NCBI GenBank assembly: GCA_947372745.1
Contig: CANBUY010000009.1
Coordinates: forward strand, 1-63,799
Origin: Comamonadaceae bacterium
GTDB taxonomy: Bacteria > Pseudomonadota > Gammaproteobacteria > Burkholderiales > Burkholderiaceae_C
Direction of reading: 5' to 3'
Length of the DNA stretch: 63,799 nucleotides
Shown here: positions 26,650-35,606 of the stretch, one piece after another
Numbering within the stretch: the stretch's first letter is position 1
Layout: each line of letters opens with the position of its first letter
Notes under the pieces: model-generated
Told to the model about the DNA's origin: nothing
What the model saw: only the letters and a program-made list of their open reading frames with translations
Database searches by the model: none
Position numbers and translations under genes: made by a program

Positions 26650-26925
26650 ATGATCTTCAATGTATTGAAAGCAGCCTGCCTGGGCGCCTACATCATGGCC
26701 TTGGCGGGTATAGCGGGGCTAATCACGGGTGAACTAAGCATTCGGGCGCAAAACCTGGCGTTGGCCATGTTGCTTATTCATGTTCTTGAGCTTGTTGTTA
26801 TGTTCAAGCATGTGCGCCTTTACCGGGGGCCCCTGCAGGTGAGCATTGCGCTGACCTTGCTATTTGGCGTGCTGCACTGGCGACCCCTCGCCAGAGAAGC
26901 AGCCAAAGCTTCCCAGCAGGCTTAA
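26650..26925 (+). CDS. Small membrane protein, DUF1145-like
   Basis: A 91-residue hydrophobic protein with about three membrane helices. Its layout and the HVLELVVMFKH segment resemble small YhhL/DUF1145 proteins, with moderate confidence only. No function is known. It lies 18 bases after the thioredoxin-fold gene and 23 bases before the second sulfatase, so it is probably part of the same operon. Confidence 0.65.
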   Translation: MIFNVLKAACLGAYIMALAGIAGLITGELSIRAQNLALAMLLIHVLELVVMFKHVRLYRGPLQVSIALTLLFGVLHWRPLAREAAKASQQA

Positions 26926-26948
26926 GGTCTCTCAGCAAAGGCTGGCTT

Positions 26949-28727
26949 ATGAAGCACAACCGTCACTTTACAAAAATAGTTTGTCTGTCGCTTCTGACGC
27001 TTAGTACGTCCATCACGGTCCTTGCTGCCGACAACGTACGCCCGAACATTGTGGTGTTGGTGGCCGACGACTGGGGCTTCACTGACGTCGGCGCTTTTGG
27101 GGGTGAAATTGCCACGCCTCACTTGGATGACATGGCCCGAAGGGGTATGCGCTTCTCCAACTTTCATGTGGCTGCCTCATGTGCCCCTACGCGCGCCATG
27201 CTGTTGACTGGCGTAGACAACCACCGCGCCGGCATCGGCAACCTGCGCGAGACCATGCCGCAAGCCCACTTGGGTAAACCTGGCTACCAAGGCTCACTCG
27301 AGAAGAGGGTGGTCACGGTCGCGACGCTTTTAAAGGACAGTGGTTACCGCACCTACATCACCGGCAAATGGAATGTAGGCAATGAGCCCTACAACCTGCC
27401 CAACCAACGGGGCTTTGACCGCTCTATTGTTCAAGGCGACACAGGCTCTGACAATTGGGAACCCAATAAACGCTACCTGCCGCACTTCCCCAAGGTTAAT
27501 TGGTATGAGAACGGCAAAATTGCAGTCATGCCTGCCGAGTTTTACTCAACCGAGTTTTTTGTTGACAAGACGCTGGGCTACCTGGACGCTGATGCACAAA
27601 GCAATAAACCATTTTTTGCCTATCTGGGCTTTCAGGCCAACCATGTCCCCATTCAAGCGCCCCAATCATTCATTGACAAATACAGAGGACGCTATGCCCA
27701 GGGTTGGACCGCACTGCGGCAGGCGAGACGCGACAAAGCCGTCGAGTTAGGAATAATTTCAAAAGAAACAGCGATGCGCACCATGTCCACCACACAGGAC
27801 TGGACCGCACTCAGTGAGCAAGAAAAATACCACCAAGCCCGCCAAATGGAGGTCTATGCGGCGATGGCTGATGCCATGGATCACCATGTAGGCCGACTCG
27901 TCAGCCACTTAAAGAAAACCGGCCAATTTGACAACACAGTTTTCGTTTTTTTATCTGATAACGGCGCCGAAGCCTCCGATTACGATGAAGCGCAAATCTG
28001 GCTAAAAACCCAATACACGCAGGCCACTGAAAAACTGGGCAGCAAGGGAGCCTACGGTATTCCTGGGCCCAGTTGGGCCAGCGCCTCAGTGTCGCCCCTG
28101 TACACCTACAAGTTTTATGCAGGGGAGGGCGGTATCCGCGTTCCCTTGATTATTTCTGGCGTGCCAGGAATGACTCAAAATAAAATTCACCACAGTCTGG
28201 CGCACGTCACTGACATTGTCCCCACCCTGCTTGAAATCGCCAAAGTTGCCCAGCCGGGAAGCCTCTACAAAGGCCAGTCCATAGAGCCCTTGCAGGGCAG
28301 CAGTTTGCTGCCAGCCCTGCAAGGCACCACCGCTCAAATTCACGCGCCAGACCAAGCCATAGGCTATGAACTATCAGGCAGCCAAGCCCTCTTCAAGGGC
28401 GATTTGAAACTGGTCAAAAACATTGCCCCCGTAGGGGATGGCGCTTGGCATCTTTATGACATGACACGCGACCCTGGTGAAACCAAAGATCTACAAAACC
28501 AGATGCCGGATGTTTTTAAATTGATGCAAGCCGACTACGCAGCCTATGCCAAGTCCAATGGTATTTTGGATATGCCCGAGGGCTACAACCCAGTTCGGCA
28601 AGTCGTCATCAACAGCTTTGTCAACTACTGGATTCCCACCTACAAAACGCCCGTACTGGCAGCTTTGTCAACCCTGCTGTTGATCAGCCTCGCTTGGTTT
28701 GGGCTTCGCCGCAGGCGCTCCAAGTGA
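26949..28727 (+). CDS. Arylsulfatase-type sulfatase with C-terminal membrane anchor
   Basis: Type I sulfatase of 592 residues. A signal peptide precedes ADNVRPNIVVLVADDWGF (metal ligands), then the signature SCAPTRAMLLTGVDNHRAG with Cys78 as formylglycine precursor in a standard C-x-P-x-R context, GKWNVG, and FLSDNGAEASD. A C-terminal hydrophobic helix followed by RRRRSK (last 25 residues) should anchor it to the inner membrane facing the periplasm. It relies on the FGE encoded at 20880. The following gene overlaps the stop by 4 bases (GTGA). Confidence 0.92.
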   Translation: MKHNRHFTKIVCLSLLTLSTSITVLAADNVRPNIVVLVADDWGFTDVGAFGGEIATPHLDDMARRGMRFSNFHVAASCAPTRAMLLTGVDNHRAGIGNLRETMPQAHLGKPGYQGSLEKRVVTVATLLKDSGYRTYITGKWNVGNEPYNLPNQRGFDRSIVQGDTGSDNWEPNKRYLPHFPKVNWYENGKIAVMPAEFYSTEFFVDKTLGYLDADAQSNKPFFAYLGFQANHVPIQAPQSFIDKYRGRYAQGWTALRQARRDKAVELGIISKETAMRTMSTTQDWTALSEQEKYHQARQMEVYAAMADAMDHHVGRLVSHLKKTGQFDNTVFVFLSDNGAEASDYDEAQIWLKTQYTQATEKLGSKGAYGIPGPSWASASVSPLYTYKFYAGEGGIRVPLIISGVPGMTQNKIHHSLAHVTDIVPTLLEIAKVAQPGSLYKGQSIEPLQGSSLLPALQGTTAQIHAPDQAIGYELSGSQALFKGDLKLVKNIAPVGDGAWHLYDMTRDPGETKDLQNQMPDVFKLMQADYAAYAKSNGILDMPEGYNPVRQVVINSFVNYWIPTYKTPVLAALSTLLLISLAWFGLRRRRSK

Positions 28728-29977
28728 GCAACTCGGCTTACTTCGATAGCCCCTGGCCCGGCGAGGACGGAGGGGCCGAGCGTCTCCAAAAGCCACGCAG
28801 GGGCAAAGGCTTGGCGCTTCAATCGGGGGAGCGCCTTCGCTGCACCACGCGTTCTACGCTGATGTCCACCATGACCGTGCTGGGGACGCCAGGCGAGGTT
28901 TTTCTGCTTACACACTCGGTGCTGCGCGCCAAGTTGAGCCTGCCCACCAGCGCTCGGGTTGAATTGATTGATCCGCACTCGCTCAAAACGCTGCGCCGCT
29001 CACCTCTCCTTTGCGGTGGGCCCATGTGGCCCGGCGGCATGGCCATCCATCGCAATGGCGACTTGTATGTGGTGTATGGACGCTATGCGCACCGCCTCAA
29101 CCGTCAGTGTGAATTACTCGCCACATTCAAATTACCGGTTAATGCCCCCTACAACTCTTTTGTTATTTTGAACAATGGACTGATCGTTACCAAAAACCTC
29201 TCGGATACCGAACCTGTCCGGCTAACCGTGTTGGACCCGCTAACGCTGTCACGGGCCGCGCCTGATACCTATGGCCCTCAAGCGTCTATCGCCCGTTTAA
29301 GTGCCGCTGGCAATACGGTTTACGTGGTGGGTGTGCGCACCATCTTTCGCTACCACTGGAACGACATAGAGCAATGCTTGGTGTTTGATGCTGACTGGTC
29401 TTTTGGCTATATCGGCAACACCGGACACTCCTACGGCTGGGATGTTGTGCTTGATGGACGCAACGCCTGGTTCATGGACAACGGCAAGCACCGCTATGTT
29501 CACAGAATGGTTGGCGCGGGGGTCAACCCCACACCCAACCGCTTGCACCGAGTTTCCATGCAAGACGCCAGCGACCATCAGTCGATTGATATTTGTGGCC
29601 TCGCAGGGGGGAGCATCACCAATCCTCCACTTGTCGATTTTCAAAGGAGCATCGTGCTAGCCTACGACTCTGCAAACAGGCACCTGCAAGCCTGGCGGTT
29701 GTGTCGTGATACTCACACGCTGACGCCCCTTTGGCACAAGTCACCGTTTGGCTGCGCCAGCCACATGATTCACTACCCCGACACTGGCGAGGTAGTCATC
29801 AATGACTACCGAAACTACGCTGAGGAAGTGGTGGTACTACAGATTGAAACCGGGGTAGAGGTCGCACGCATTCGCTCGGGTGGTTTCATGCAAGGCGTGG
29901 TGTTTCCCAGTGTGGGCTGGGGGCGTGATTTTTACTGGTCGTCTATAGGCCGGTTGGCCAGGGTATTTGTAGAATGA
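28724..29977 (+). CDS. Unknown protein, probable beta-propeller
   Basis: I do not recognise a named family for this 417-residue protein. Repeated patterns such as PGGMAIHRNGDLYVVYG, NSFVILNNGLIVTKN, YGWDVVLDGRNAWFMDNG and CASHMIHYPDTGEVVINDY suggest a beta-propeller like SMP-30/YncE-type proteins. There is no signal peptide. The GTG start at 28724 overlaps the sulfatase stop, and its own stop overlaps the monooxygenase ATG, so it is tightly embedded in the operon. A lactonase or esterase role after the Baeyer-Villiger step is conceivable, but that is inference. Confidence 0.75.
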   Translation: MSNSAYFDSPWPGEDGGAERLQKPRRGKGLALQSGERLRCTTRSTLMSTMTVLGTPGEVFLLTHSVLRAKLSLPTSARVELIDPHSLKTLRRSPLLCGGPMWPGGMAIHRNGDLYVVYGRYAHRLNRQCELLATFKLPVNAPYNSFVILNNGLIVTKNLSDTEPVRLTVLDPLTLSRAAPDTYGPQASIARLSAAGNTVYVVGVRTIFRYHWNDIEQCLVFDADWSFGYIGNTGHSYGWDVVLDGRNAWFMDNGKHRYVHRMVGAGVNPTPNRLHRVSMQDASDHQSIDICGLAGGSITNPPLVDFQRSIVLAYDSANRHLQAWRLCRDTHTLTPLWHKSPFGCASHMIHYPDTGEVVINDYRNYAEEVVVLQIETGVEVARIRSGGFMQGVVFPSVGWGRDFYWSSIGRLARVFVE

Positions 29978-31428
29978 TCACAGAACACTTTGACGTCATC
30001 ATCATGGGCGCGGGCCTTTCGGGCATTGGGGCCGGCGTGCACCTCTCGCGGGACTGCCCCACGCGAAGCTTTGCCATTTTGGAAGCGCGTGAGGCGATGG
30101 GCGGTACCTGGGATTTATTTCGCTATCCCGGTGTTCGCTCTGACTCTGACATGTACACCCTGGGCTATGACTTTCGCCCTTGGACAGACGCTAAATCAAT
30201 CGCTGATGGCGATACTATCCTGAACTATATTCAGGAGGTCTCGCGTGAACATGGGATTGATCAGCACATTCGCTACGCCCACCGCATCAAGTCTGCGTCA
30301 TGGTCAAGCACAGAAGCGCAGTGGACGCTTCAAATCGCTCACGGATCCGGGCAGCGCCCAATTCAATTAAGCTGTAGCTTCTTCTTTATTTGTGGGGGCT
30401 ACTACAACTACGAGCACGGGTACACGCCTGATTTTGCCGGTCTCCAAAATTTCAAGGGGCAAATCGTTCACCCCCAAAAATGGACGCCGGACATTGCTAC
30501 AGCAGGAAAAAAAGTAGTCATCATCGGCAGTGGTGCCACCGCTGTGACCCTGGTTCCAGCGCTTGCCAAAACTGCAGCGCACGTCACGATGCTACAACGC
30601 TCGCCCACTTATGTCATGTCCCGCCCGGCCCATGATGCCACGGCGAATTGGCTCAATAAGCGGTTCCCATCCAAATTAGCCTATGCCATCACGCGCTGGA
30701 AAAATGTGTTGCTCGGCATGCTGTTTTACAAGCTTTCCAAATCACAGCCCGAACGCATCAAGCACATGATCATCAAAGGCGTTGAAGCGGCCATGCGGCC
30801 AGGCTTTGATGTTAAAAAACATTTCACCCCAAACTACAAACCTTGGGATCAGCGCGTCTGCCTGGTTCCTAATGCTGATTTATTTAAAGCCATCAGAAAC
30901 GGGACTGCCTCGGTAGTGACCGATCAAATTAAAAACTTTGAAGAAAACGGCATCCGACTGGCCTCGGGAGAATTCCTTGAAACAGACCTGGTGGTGACCG
31001 CCACCGGGCTTGATTTGTTGGCCTTTGGCGGCATACATATCATGGTGGACGGCGTAATAGTTGACCTGCCTAAAGCCATCACCTACAAAGGCTTGATGCT
31101 CAACGGTGTTCCTAACATGGCTTATGCCATGGGCTACACCAACGCTTCTTGGACATTAAAAAGCGACCTGACTTGCCACTACGTCTTGCGTGTACTCAAG
31201 CACATGGCGGCGCAGAATAAACGTCAATTTATGCCGGTTCTCCTTGACCCATCGGTCGAGCCAGAAAACTGGATCGATTTCACCTCAGGCTATGTACAAA
31301 GATCCCTGGACAAGTTTCCCAAGCAGGGCAATAAGAAGCCTTGGAAGTTACAACAAAACTATGTGCTGGATATTTTTGCTCTACGCTACGGTGCGCTGGA
31401 AGATGGCACGCTACTTTTCACATCTTGA
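29974..31428 (+). CDS. Baeyer-Villiger flavin monooxygenase (EtaA/MymA type)
   Basis: NADPH- and FAD-dependent monooxygenase of 484 residues that inserts oxygen next to a ketone, or hydroxylates heteroatoms. Visible: FAD motif G12AGLSG17, the MGGTWDLFRYPGVRSDSD segment, the Baeyer-Villiger fingerprint F160-x-G-xxx-H166-xxx-W170 (with Thr instead of Pro/Asp after Trp), the NADPH motif GSGATA and TATGLDLL. The ATG overlaps the previous stop (ATGA). The order monooxygenase-SDR-hydrolase resembles the mycobacterial mymA operon. The natural substrate is unknown. Confidence 0.92.
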   Translation: MITEHFDVIIMGAGLSGIGAGVHLSRDCPTRSFAILEAREAMGGTWDLFRYPGVRSDSDMYTLGYDFRPWTDAKSIADGDTILNYIQEVSREHGIDQHIRYAHRIKSASWSSTEAQWTLQIAHGSGQRPIQLSCSFFFICGGYYNYEHGYTPDFAGLQNFKGQIVHPQKWTPDIATAGKKVVIIGSGATAVTLVPALAKTAAHVTMLQRSPTYVMSRPAHDATANWLNKRFPSKLAYAITRWKNVLLGMLFYKLSKSQPERIKHMIIKGVEAAMRPGFDVKKHFTPNYKPWDQRVCLVPNADLFKAIRNGTASVVTDQIKNFEENGIRLASGEFLETDLVVTATGLDLLAFGGIHIMVDGVIVDLPKAITYKGLMLNGVPNMAYAMGYTNASWTLKSDLTCHYVLRVLKHMAAQNKRQFMPVLLDPSVEPENWIDFTSGYVQRSLDKFPKQGNKKPWKLQQNYVLDIFALRYGALEDGTLLFTS

Positions 31429-31440
31429 GCAGGGCATGAC

Positions 31441-32232
31441 ATGACCAAAACCATTCTCATCACTGGTGCTGGTTCTGGTATTGGCCGAGATGCCGCCTTT
31501 GCATTAGCTGCACGCGGTCACCGCGTGCTGGCAACGACCTTTACCGATGATCAGGCGAATGCCTTGCGCGCTGAGTCTCAAACTCGCAAACAAGCGATGG
31601 ACGTTTTCAAACTGGACATCACCTCTGCTGCTGATCGCGACAAAACTTTAGACTTTGAGATTGATGTGCTGATCAACAACGCCGCCATCGGGGAATCCGG
31701 GTCTTTGGCTGAAGTGGACGTCAACCGCATTCGCCAAGCCTTTGAGGTGAATGTTTTCGCCACAATCGAGCTCACCCAGACCGTGCTGCGCGGCATGATC
31801 GACCGACAGCGTGGCACCGTGCTTTTTGTCAGCTCCATTGCCGGGCGCATCCCCATGCCTTTCCTCATGCCGTATTCGATGACAAAATTTGCCTTGTCGG
31901 CGGCAGGTGCCGGACTGCGCGAGGAAATGGATGTGTTGGGCCGAAACGTTCACATCGCCCTGATTGAGCCAGGCGCGATTCATACCGGCTTCAACCAGGC
32001 CATGACCGAGCGTAAATATGAATGGATGAACGAGAAGTCTTACTTCAAAGACGTCGCCACCCAACTAAAAACAAAAGAAACACGAACTTTTCGTTTTCTT
32101 GAAGCCCGAACGACCGGCTCAATTCTCAAAAAAATTATTCAAGCCACAGAAGCTCGTCGCCCATCGCTGCGCTATGTCGCCCCTTGGGCTCAAGGCTTCA
32201 TGGTTCGTCTGGCACGAATTTTTGGCGTTTAA
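31441..32232 (+). CDS. Short-chain dehydrogenase/reductase (SadH-like position)
   Basis: Classical SDR of 263 residues with cofactor motif TGAGSGIG (8-15), NNAA, and catalytic Ser131/132, Tyr145 and Lys149 (YSMTK). Directly follows the Baeyer-Villiger monooxygenase (12 bases), and a role in oxidising an alcohol to the ketone substrate of that enzyme would be logical, though not shown by sequence. A C-terminal basic hydrophobic stretch suggests possible membrane association. Confidence 0.9.
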   Translation: MTKTILITGAGSGIGRDAAFALAARGHRVLATTFTDDQANALRAESQTRKQAMDVFKLDITSAADRDKTLDFEIDVLINNAAIGESGSLAEVDVNRIRQAFEVNVFATIELTQTVLRGMIDRQRGTVLFVSSIAGRIPMPFLMPYSMTKFALSAAGAGLREEMDVLGRNVHIALIEPGAIHTGFNQAMTERKYEWMNEKSYFKDVATQLKTKETRTFRFLEARTTGSILKKIIQATEARRPSLRYVAPWAQGFMVRLARIFGV

Positions 32233-32250
32233 CTATTTAAGGCACTCCGC

Positions 32251-33327
32251 ATGGCTTTTCGTCGCTACTTAAAAATTTTCCTAATCCTGCTGCTTGTTGG
32301 CTCGGCGGCTGTTTATGTGTTCAGAGCGCCACTTAGTTTGGCGGTAGCGAAGCGCGTGGCAGCCAGTCGCATGGCGGTTGATACCTTGAAAGTACTGCCG
32401 GACGGGCTGCATGTGGGGCTATGCGGTGCCGGCTCCCCCATGCCTGATGACCAACGCATGGGGCCTTGCACGGCCGTTGTGGCAGGCAAGCGCCTCTTTG
32501 TTTTTGACACAGGCAATGGCAGCACGCGCAACTTGGGCAAGATGGGTTTTATTCATGGCCATATCGAGGCCATCTTTCTCACGCATTTTCATTCAGACCA
32601 CATTGACGGGCTGGGTGAGTTGCTGATGCAGCGTTGGGTGTCTACCGGCAACGCCTCGCCCGTTCCTATTTATGGCCCACCGGGCGTACAGAGAGTTGTG
32701 GAGGGTTTTATGTGGGCTTACGGCCAGGATGGCCACTACCGCACCGTTCACCATGGGGACACGACTGTGCCTGCGAGCGGTTTCGGTGCAGTGGCCAAAC
32801 ATTTTGCGGCACCTACTGATGGGCATGTTGTTTTGCTGAAGGATGCTGATCTTGAAATCGTCGCTTTTTTAGTCGACCACAAGCCAGTTCATCCAGCGGT
32901 AGGCTACCGCATCAACTACAAGGGCCGCAGCGTAGTGATCAGCGGCGACACGGTCAAGTCTGCCGCCGTTCAGCGCGAAGCAAAAGGTGTAGATTTGCTG
33001 GTGCACGAGGCCATGTCCACACGCATGATGGGTTTGCTGGAGCAAGGTGCTGCCTCTGCCGGGCGCCCCAACGTCAAGAAACTCATGGCCGATATTGTCG
33101 ATTACCACACCTCACCAGAACAGGCCGCCGAGATTGCCCGCGATGCCGGGGTGCGCTATTTGCTCCTCAACCATATTGCGCCCCCTTTGCCACTGCGAGG
33201 ACTTGAAAAAGCCTTTCTCGGCGACGCACCGGATCTTTTTAACGGCCCGATCCAGGTCGGCTCAGACGGGGATTTCATCACCCTGCCGGTGGGCTCAACC
33301 CAAGTCAAGTCTGGCAGGCTTTTTTAA
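32251..33327 (+). CDS. Metallo-beta-lactamase-fold hydrolase, membrane-anchored
   Basis: A 358-residue MBL-fold enzyme with an N-terminal hydrophobic segment (about 8-26) and the metal motif H112FHSDH117 ID, plus FDTGNGS, VISGDTVKS and LLNHIAPP. The pattern is of the arylsulfatase/tRNase Z-like branch of the MBL superfamily, whose members cleave phosphodiesters, esters, lactones or alkyl sulfates. In this operon an ester or alkyl-sulfate hydrolase would fit. It lies 18 bases after the SDR gene. Confidence 0.87.
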   Translation: MAFRRYLKIFLILLLVGSAAVYVFRAPLSLAVAKRVAASRMAVDTLKVLPDGLHVGLCGAGSPMPDDQRMGPCTAVVAGKRLFVFDTGNGSTRNLGKMGFIHGHIEAIFLTHFHSDHIDGLGELLMQRWVSTGNASPVPIYGPPGVQRVVEGFMWAYGQDGHYRTVHHGDTTVPASGFGAVAKHFAAPTDGHVVLLKDADLEIVAFLVDHKPVHPAVGYRINYKGRSVVISGDTVKSAAVQREAKGVDLLVHEAMSTRMMGLLEQGAASAGRPNVKKLMADIVDYHTSPEQAAEIARDAGVRYLLLNHIAPPLPLRGLEKAFLGDAPDLFNGPIQVGSDGDFITLPVGSTQVKSGRLF

Positions 33328-33347
33328 GACCTTGATTGGAATTCACT

Positions 33348-34277
33348 ATGCGACAACTCCCCCTCATCTCGGACTTTCTTCGTACACCGCAATCCCGATT
33401 TGCCGAACTACCCGACTTTCCCTACACCCCGCATTACACCGAAATTGGTGGCTTGCGTATCGCCCACATTGATGAAGGCCCGCGTGAGGCGCCCATCGTG
33501 CTTTTGATGCATGGTGAGCCCACCTGGTCGTACCTGTACCGCAAGATGATTCCGGTTCTGGTGGCTGCGGGCTTTCGGGTGATTGCGCCCGATTTAGTCG
33601 GCTTTGGCCGCTCTGACAAGCCGTCATCAAAGCGTGATTATTCGTACCTTAATCATGTTCAGTGGATGTCGGCTTGGGTCGAGGCCAATGACTTTCATCA
33701 CATGACGCTTTTTTGCCAGGACTGGGGTTCTTTGGTCGGCTTACGCGTGGTGGCCGAGTTGCCTAGTCGATTTGACCGCATTGTGCTGGCCAATGGGGGC
33801 TTGCCCACCGGCACCACCCCAACCCCCATAGCCTTCAAAATTTGGCGTACCTTTGCAGTGTTCAGCCCCTGGTTTCCCATCGGCCTCATCGTTAAAACCG
33901 GCTGTGCTGCTGGACTTTTGCCTCAGGAAATTGCCGCCTACAACGCACCCTTCCCATCCCGCAAATACAAAATAGCCGCCCGCCTGTTCCCCACCTTCGT
34001 GCCCACCACGCCCCAAGACCCCGAGCGCGCCAACAACGAACGCGCTTGGGAGTTATTCAAACGCTGGGACAAGCCTTTTATAACGCTCTTCAGCACCCGC
34101 GACCCCATTACCCGGGGGGGGCAAAAGGTCTGGCAAGCACTTGTGCCCGGTGCCCAAGGCCAGCCCCACACCGCCATCAGGGGCGCCGGACATTTTCTGC
34201 AGGAAGACAAGGGCGCTGAGGTAGCCGCCGCTGTTGCCGCGTTCATACGCAACACGCCTTTGACAGAAACAGATTAA
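33348..34277 (+). CDS. Haloalkane dehalogenase (HLD-I type)
   Basis: Alpha/beta hydrolase of 309 residues. ATG 33348 has GGA 7 bases upstream; the TTG at 33336 is rejected. All catalytic features of subfamily HLD-I are present: HGEPTWSYLYR (with Glu57), nucleophile Asp125 and halide-binding Trp126 in CQDWGS, the second halide-binding Trp175 in FSPWFP, acid Asp252 (STRDP) and base His282 (GAGHFLQED). Enzymes of this type split carbon-halogen bonds; the biological substrate here is unknown and could be a non-halogenated analogue. It ends the operon; the 3' end overlaps a VapC remnant on the other strand. Confidence 0.9.
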   Translation: MRQLPLISDFLRTPQSRFAELPDFPYTPHYTEIGGLRIAHIDEGPREAPIVLLMHGEPTWSYLYRKMIPVLVAAGFRVIAPDLVGFGRSDKPSSKRDYSYLNHVQWMSAWVEANDFHHMTLFCQDWGSLVGLRVVAELPSRFDRIVLANGGLPTGTTPTPIAFKIWRTFAVFSPWFPIGLIVKTGCAAGLLPQEIAAYNAPFPSRKYKIAARLFPTFVPTTPQDPERANNERAWELFKRWDKPFITLFSTRDPITRGGQKVWQALVPGAQGQPHTAIRGAGHFLQEDKGAEVAAAVAAFIRNTPLTETD

Positions 34278-34387
34278 AAATCTTCACACCAAACCGCTCA
34301 AAGTCGTTGACGTTGCGCGTTACCACGGTGACTTGATGGACAAGGGCGGTTGCTGCTTGAATTTCTCCCAAAGTAGCCGAACTGGTT
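34243..34387 (-). pseudogene. VapC-like PIN-domain toxin, C-terminal remnant
   Basis: Read on the minus strand, the frame gives ATLGEIQAATALVHQV followed by TVVTRNVNDFERFGVKI, the conserved C-terminal part of VapC ribonuclease toxins (with the acidic residue of NDF). The N-terminal half and any vapB antitoxin are missing. The IS4-family element starts about 60 bases upstream, so the gene was probably cut by rearrangement or by that insertion. The remnant runs into the end of the dehalogenase gene on the opposite strand. Confidence 0.7.
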
Positions 34388-34445
34388 TGGCTGCGTGTTC
34401 AGCTGAACGGTGGCCAGACGACCTTTTCTCCTTTGTACTTGAGTT

Positions 34446-34463
34446 CAGTAGTGTCCCAACGTT
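34446..34463 (+). repeat. Left terminal inverted repeat of the IS
   Basis: CAGTAGTGTCCCAACGTT; the exact reverse complement ends at 35624. Confidence 0.9.
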
Positions 34464-34584
34464 TAAACATCAGAACGTCGTAAGTTAATGATTTACTTGT
34501 TTAATTCAGCGATGCGCTCTGGTCTCGATTTGAACGCCGAGCGTCAGACTTGTGGTTTTTTGCGGGTTTCCGCCCAAAACCACT

Positions 34585-35604
34585 ATGCACCAAGGCAAGC
34601 TCGTATTTGCGCAACTCATGCTCTATTTGCCGCTGAGCACGTTTCGTTGCTGTGTGGCCGACCATCGGGGCGAACACAAGGTCAAAGACTTCTCTTGCTT
34701 GGATCAGTTTTTCGCTATGGCCTTTGCCCAGTTGACCTACCGCGAGTCGTTGCGCGATGTCGAGGTCAATCTGCGCGCCCAAGTTCGGCGGCTGTGTCAC
34801 ATGGGGTTTCGTTGTCAGACTATTTCGCGCAACACGCTGGCCAATGCGAATGCCACGGGCCCATGGCAAATCTATGCGGACTTCGCCCAGCACCTGATTG
34901 GTCTGGAACTCGATGCTGCGGTCTACGCGTTCGACGCCAGCACCATCGACCTGTGCCTGTCGGTGTTTGCCTGGGCACCGTTTCGCTCGACCAAGGCGGC
35001 CATCAAGCTGCACACTCTACTGGACTTGAGAGGCAATATTCCCAGTTTCATACACATTACCGATGGCAAGACGCACGAGGTCAATGTGGTGGACGATCTG
35101 GTGCTGGAGCCAGGCGCGTTTTATTTGATGGATCGGGTGGGCACTGCCGTGCTGTGCGATCAGACTGGTGTGCTGACAACTCATCAGTCGAGCAAGGATT
35201 ACCCCACAACAATGCATCGGGTCGTGGTCAAGGACGTCAACGGAAAACGGTTGGTGTTTTTGACCAACAACTTTGCCTTGAAGCCGGAGATGATCGGCGA
35301 TCTTTACCGCCAACGCTGGCAGGTGGAGTTGTTCTTCAAATGGATCAAGCAGCACTTGCGCATCAAGGTCTTCTTTGGCACCAGCGAGAACGCGGTGAAG
35401 ACGCAGATCTGGATTGCCATATCGACGTATTTGTTGATCGCCATCGCAAAGAAATGTCTGCATCTTGATCATCACAGCCTGTATGGAATATTTCAAATCT
35501 TGAGCCTGTCCATGTTTGAAGCTATCCCAATAAATCAACTACTTACGCCACCCTCAACAAATTCAGCATCGGATTTCGAGCCTAACCAGCTCTTTCTCCT
35601 CTAA
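34585..35604 (+). CDS. IS4-family transposase with internal deletion
   Basis: DDE transposase, 339 residues from ATG 34585 (MHQGKLVFAQLM, typical start); relatives are about 380. The first catalytic Asp (YAFDASTIDLCL) and the C-terminal Y-R-E-K signature (YRQRWQVELFFKWIKQHLRIK) are present. In the middle, FYLMDR jumps straight to VGTAVLCDQTGVL: the usual DRGYxDFxRL segment and about 40 following residues are missing in frame. The second catalytic Asp remains but its surroundings are lost, so the enzyme is probably dead. A different frame from 34488 is a shadow. Confidence 0.88.
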   Translation: MHQGKLVFAQLMLYLPLSTFRCCVADHRGEHKVKDFSCLDQFFAMAFAQLTYRESLRDVEVNLRAQVRRLCHMGFRCQTISRNTLANANATGPWQIYADFAQHLIGLELDAAVYAFDASTIDLCLSVFAWAPFRSTKAAIKLHTLLDLRGNIPSFIHITDGKTHEVNVVDDLVLEPGAFYLMDRVGTAVLCDQTGVLTTHQSSKDYPTTMHRVVVKDVNGKRLVFLTNNFALKPEMIGDLYRQRWQVELFFKWIKQHLRIKVFFGTSENAVKTQIWIAISTYLLIAIAKKCLHLDHHSLYGIFQILSLSMFEAIPINQLLTPPSTNSASDFEPNQLFLL

Positions 35605-35606
35605 AG

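Noticed and set aside
34488-35468. Alternative plus-strand frame over the transposase
   Set aside because: The frame starting at 34585 has all the IS4 transposase motifs; this one has none.
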